Shown: positions 63,570 to 64,000 of the stretch, one piece after another | Layout: the number at the start of each line of letters is the position of its first letter | Position numbering within the stretch: the stretch's first letter is position 1 | Assembly (NCBI GenBank): GCA_038503035.1 | Contig: JAVSML010024716.1 | Location: 105,144 to 169,143 of the forward strand | Length of the DNA: 64,000 nt | Source of the DNA: Crocodylus rhombifer | Lineage: Eukaryota; Chordata; Crocodylia; Crocodylidae | Reading direction: 5' to 3' | The notes under the pieces: generated by a model | The model's database searches: none | What the model was told of the DNA's origin: nothing | Seen by the model: the letters and a program-made list of their open reading frames with translations, nothing else | Made by a program: the position numbers and the translations under genes

Positions 63570-64000
63570 CCCAACCAATACGGAGAATTGCAATACAGAG
63601 AAATGCAAGGTGCTCCACCTCAGGCCGGGACCGCACATCACACTTATAAGGCTCGGCAGTGCTACACTCGCTAGCACTACAACCAAAAGAGACTTGAGGG
63701 TCATGATTGACCACAAGGTGAACATGAGCCACCAACGCGGTACTGCAGCCGGCAAAGCAAAGCAAACCAAACTCTGGCTTGCATCTACTGATGCATGTCG
63801 AGCAAGACCCAGGATGTCATCTTCCTGCTCTACTCGGCCTTGGTGAGGCCACAGCTGGAATCCTGCATCCAGTTCTGGGCTTCGCAATTCAGGAAGGATG
63901 TGGAGAAGCTCGAGAGAGTCCAGAGGAGAGCAGTGCACATGATCGGAGGGCAAGACAATAGGCCTTATGAAGAGAGGCTGAGAGTCATGGGACTCCTCAG
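63570..64000 (+). mobile_element. CR1 LINE fragment running off the right edge
   Basis: GAAATGCAAGGTGCTCCACCTCAGG, a frame with RDLRVMIDHKVNMSHQRGTA, then CTACTCGGCCTTGGTGAGGCCACAGCTGGA and GAGAGTCCAGAGGAGAGC. This is the standard CR1 order after the RT domain. Degenerate. Confidence 0.88.

Overview
This window is vertebrate nuclear DNA. It carries intron-rich genes with GT-AG splice sites, CpG islands, CR1 LINEs, MIR/CORE-SINE-like fragments and many short DNA transposons. A non-avian archosaur or turtle fits, and a crocodilian is my preferred guess. The guess rests on the CR1 3' ends and the mix of hairpin and hAT-like MITEs, recognised by eye; no database was searched.

Three genes are supported, in the order GNAT2(-), AMPD2(+), mu-class GST(+). 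This is the GNAT2-AMPD2-GSTM synteny known from human 1p13 and from birds. GNAT2 (cone transducin alpha) enters from the left edge on the minus strand, and only exons 1-3 (residues 1-101) are inside. AMPD2 (AMP deaminase 2) is complete as coding sequence: 18 coding exons between 19289 and 43077 encode 824 residues. It has two CpG islands and a second possible first coding exon at 18416. A mu-class glutathione S-transferase is complete: 8 exons between 50094 and 58546 encode 220 residues, with the same exon lengths I recall for human GSTM genes over exons 1-7. All junctions listed were checked by hand for splice dinucleotides and reading phase.

The space between genes is mostly repeats. GNAT2 and AMPD2 are divergent, separated by about 12-13 kb of AT-rich satellite, CR1, hAT-like MITEs and foldback elements. 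AMPD2 intron 1 (11.4 kb) holds MIR-like SINEs, a 0.5 kb minisatellite and the second CpG island. GST intron 2 (5.3 kb) is swollen by a roughly 1 kb DNA transposon carrying a foldback array and by an 0.8 kb CR1. The last 5.5 kb downstream of the GST gene is a nest of CR1 pieces interrupted by younger elements.

The three genes do unrelated jobs (cone phototransduction, purine nucleotide balance, glutathione conjugation) and are linked by ancestral order only. I found no defence locus, novel gene cluster or other undescribed coding system. The most interesting observations concern small non-autonomous transposons whose target-site duplications can still be read, the foldback array in GST intron 2, and the alternative 5' ends of AMPD2.
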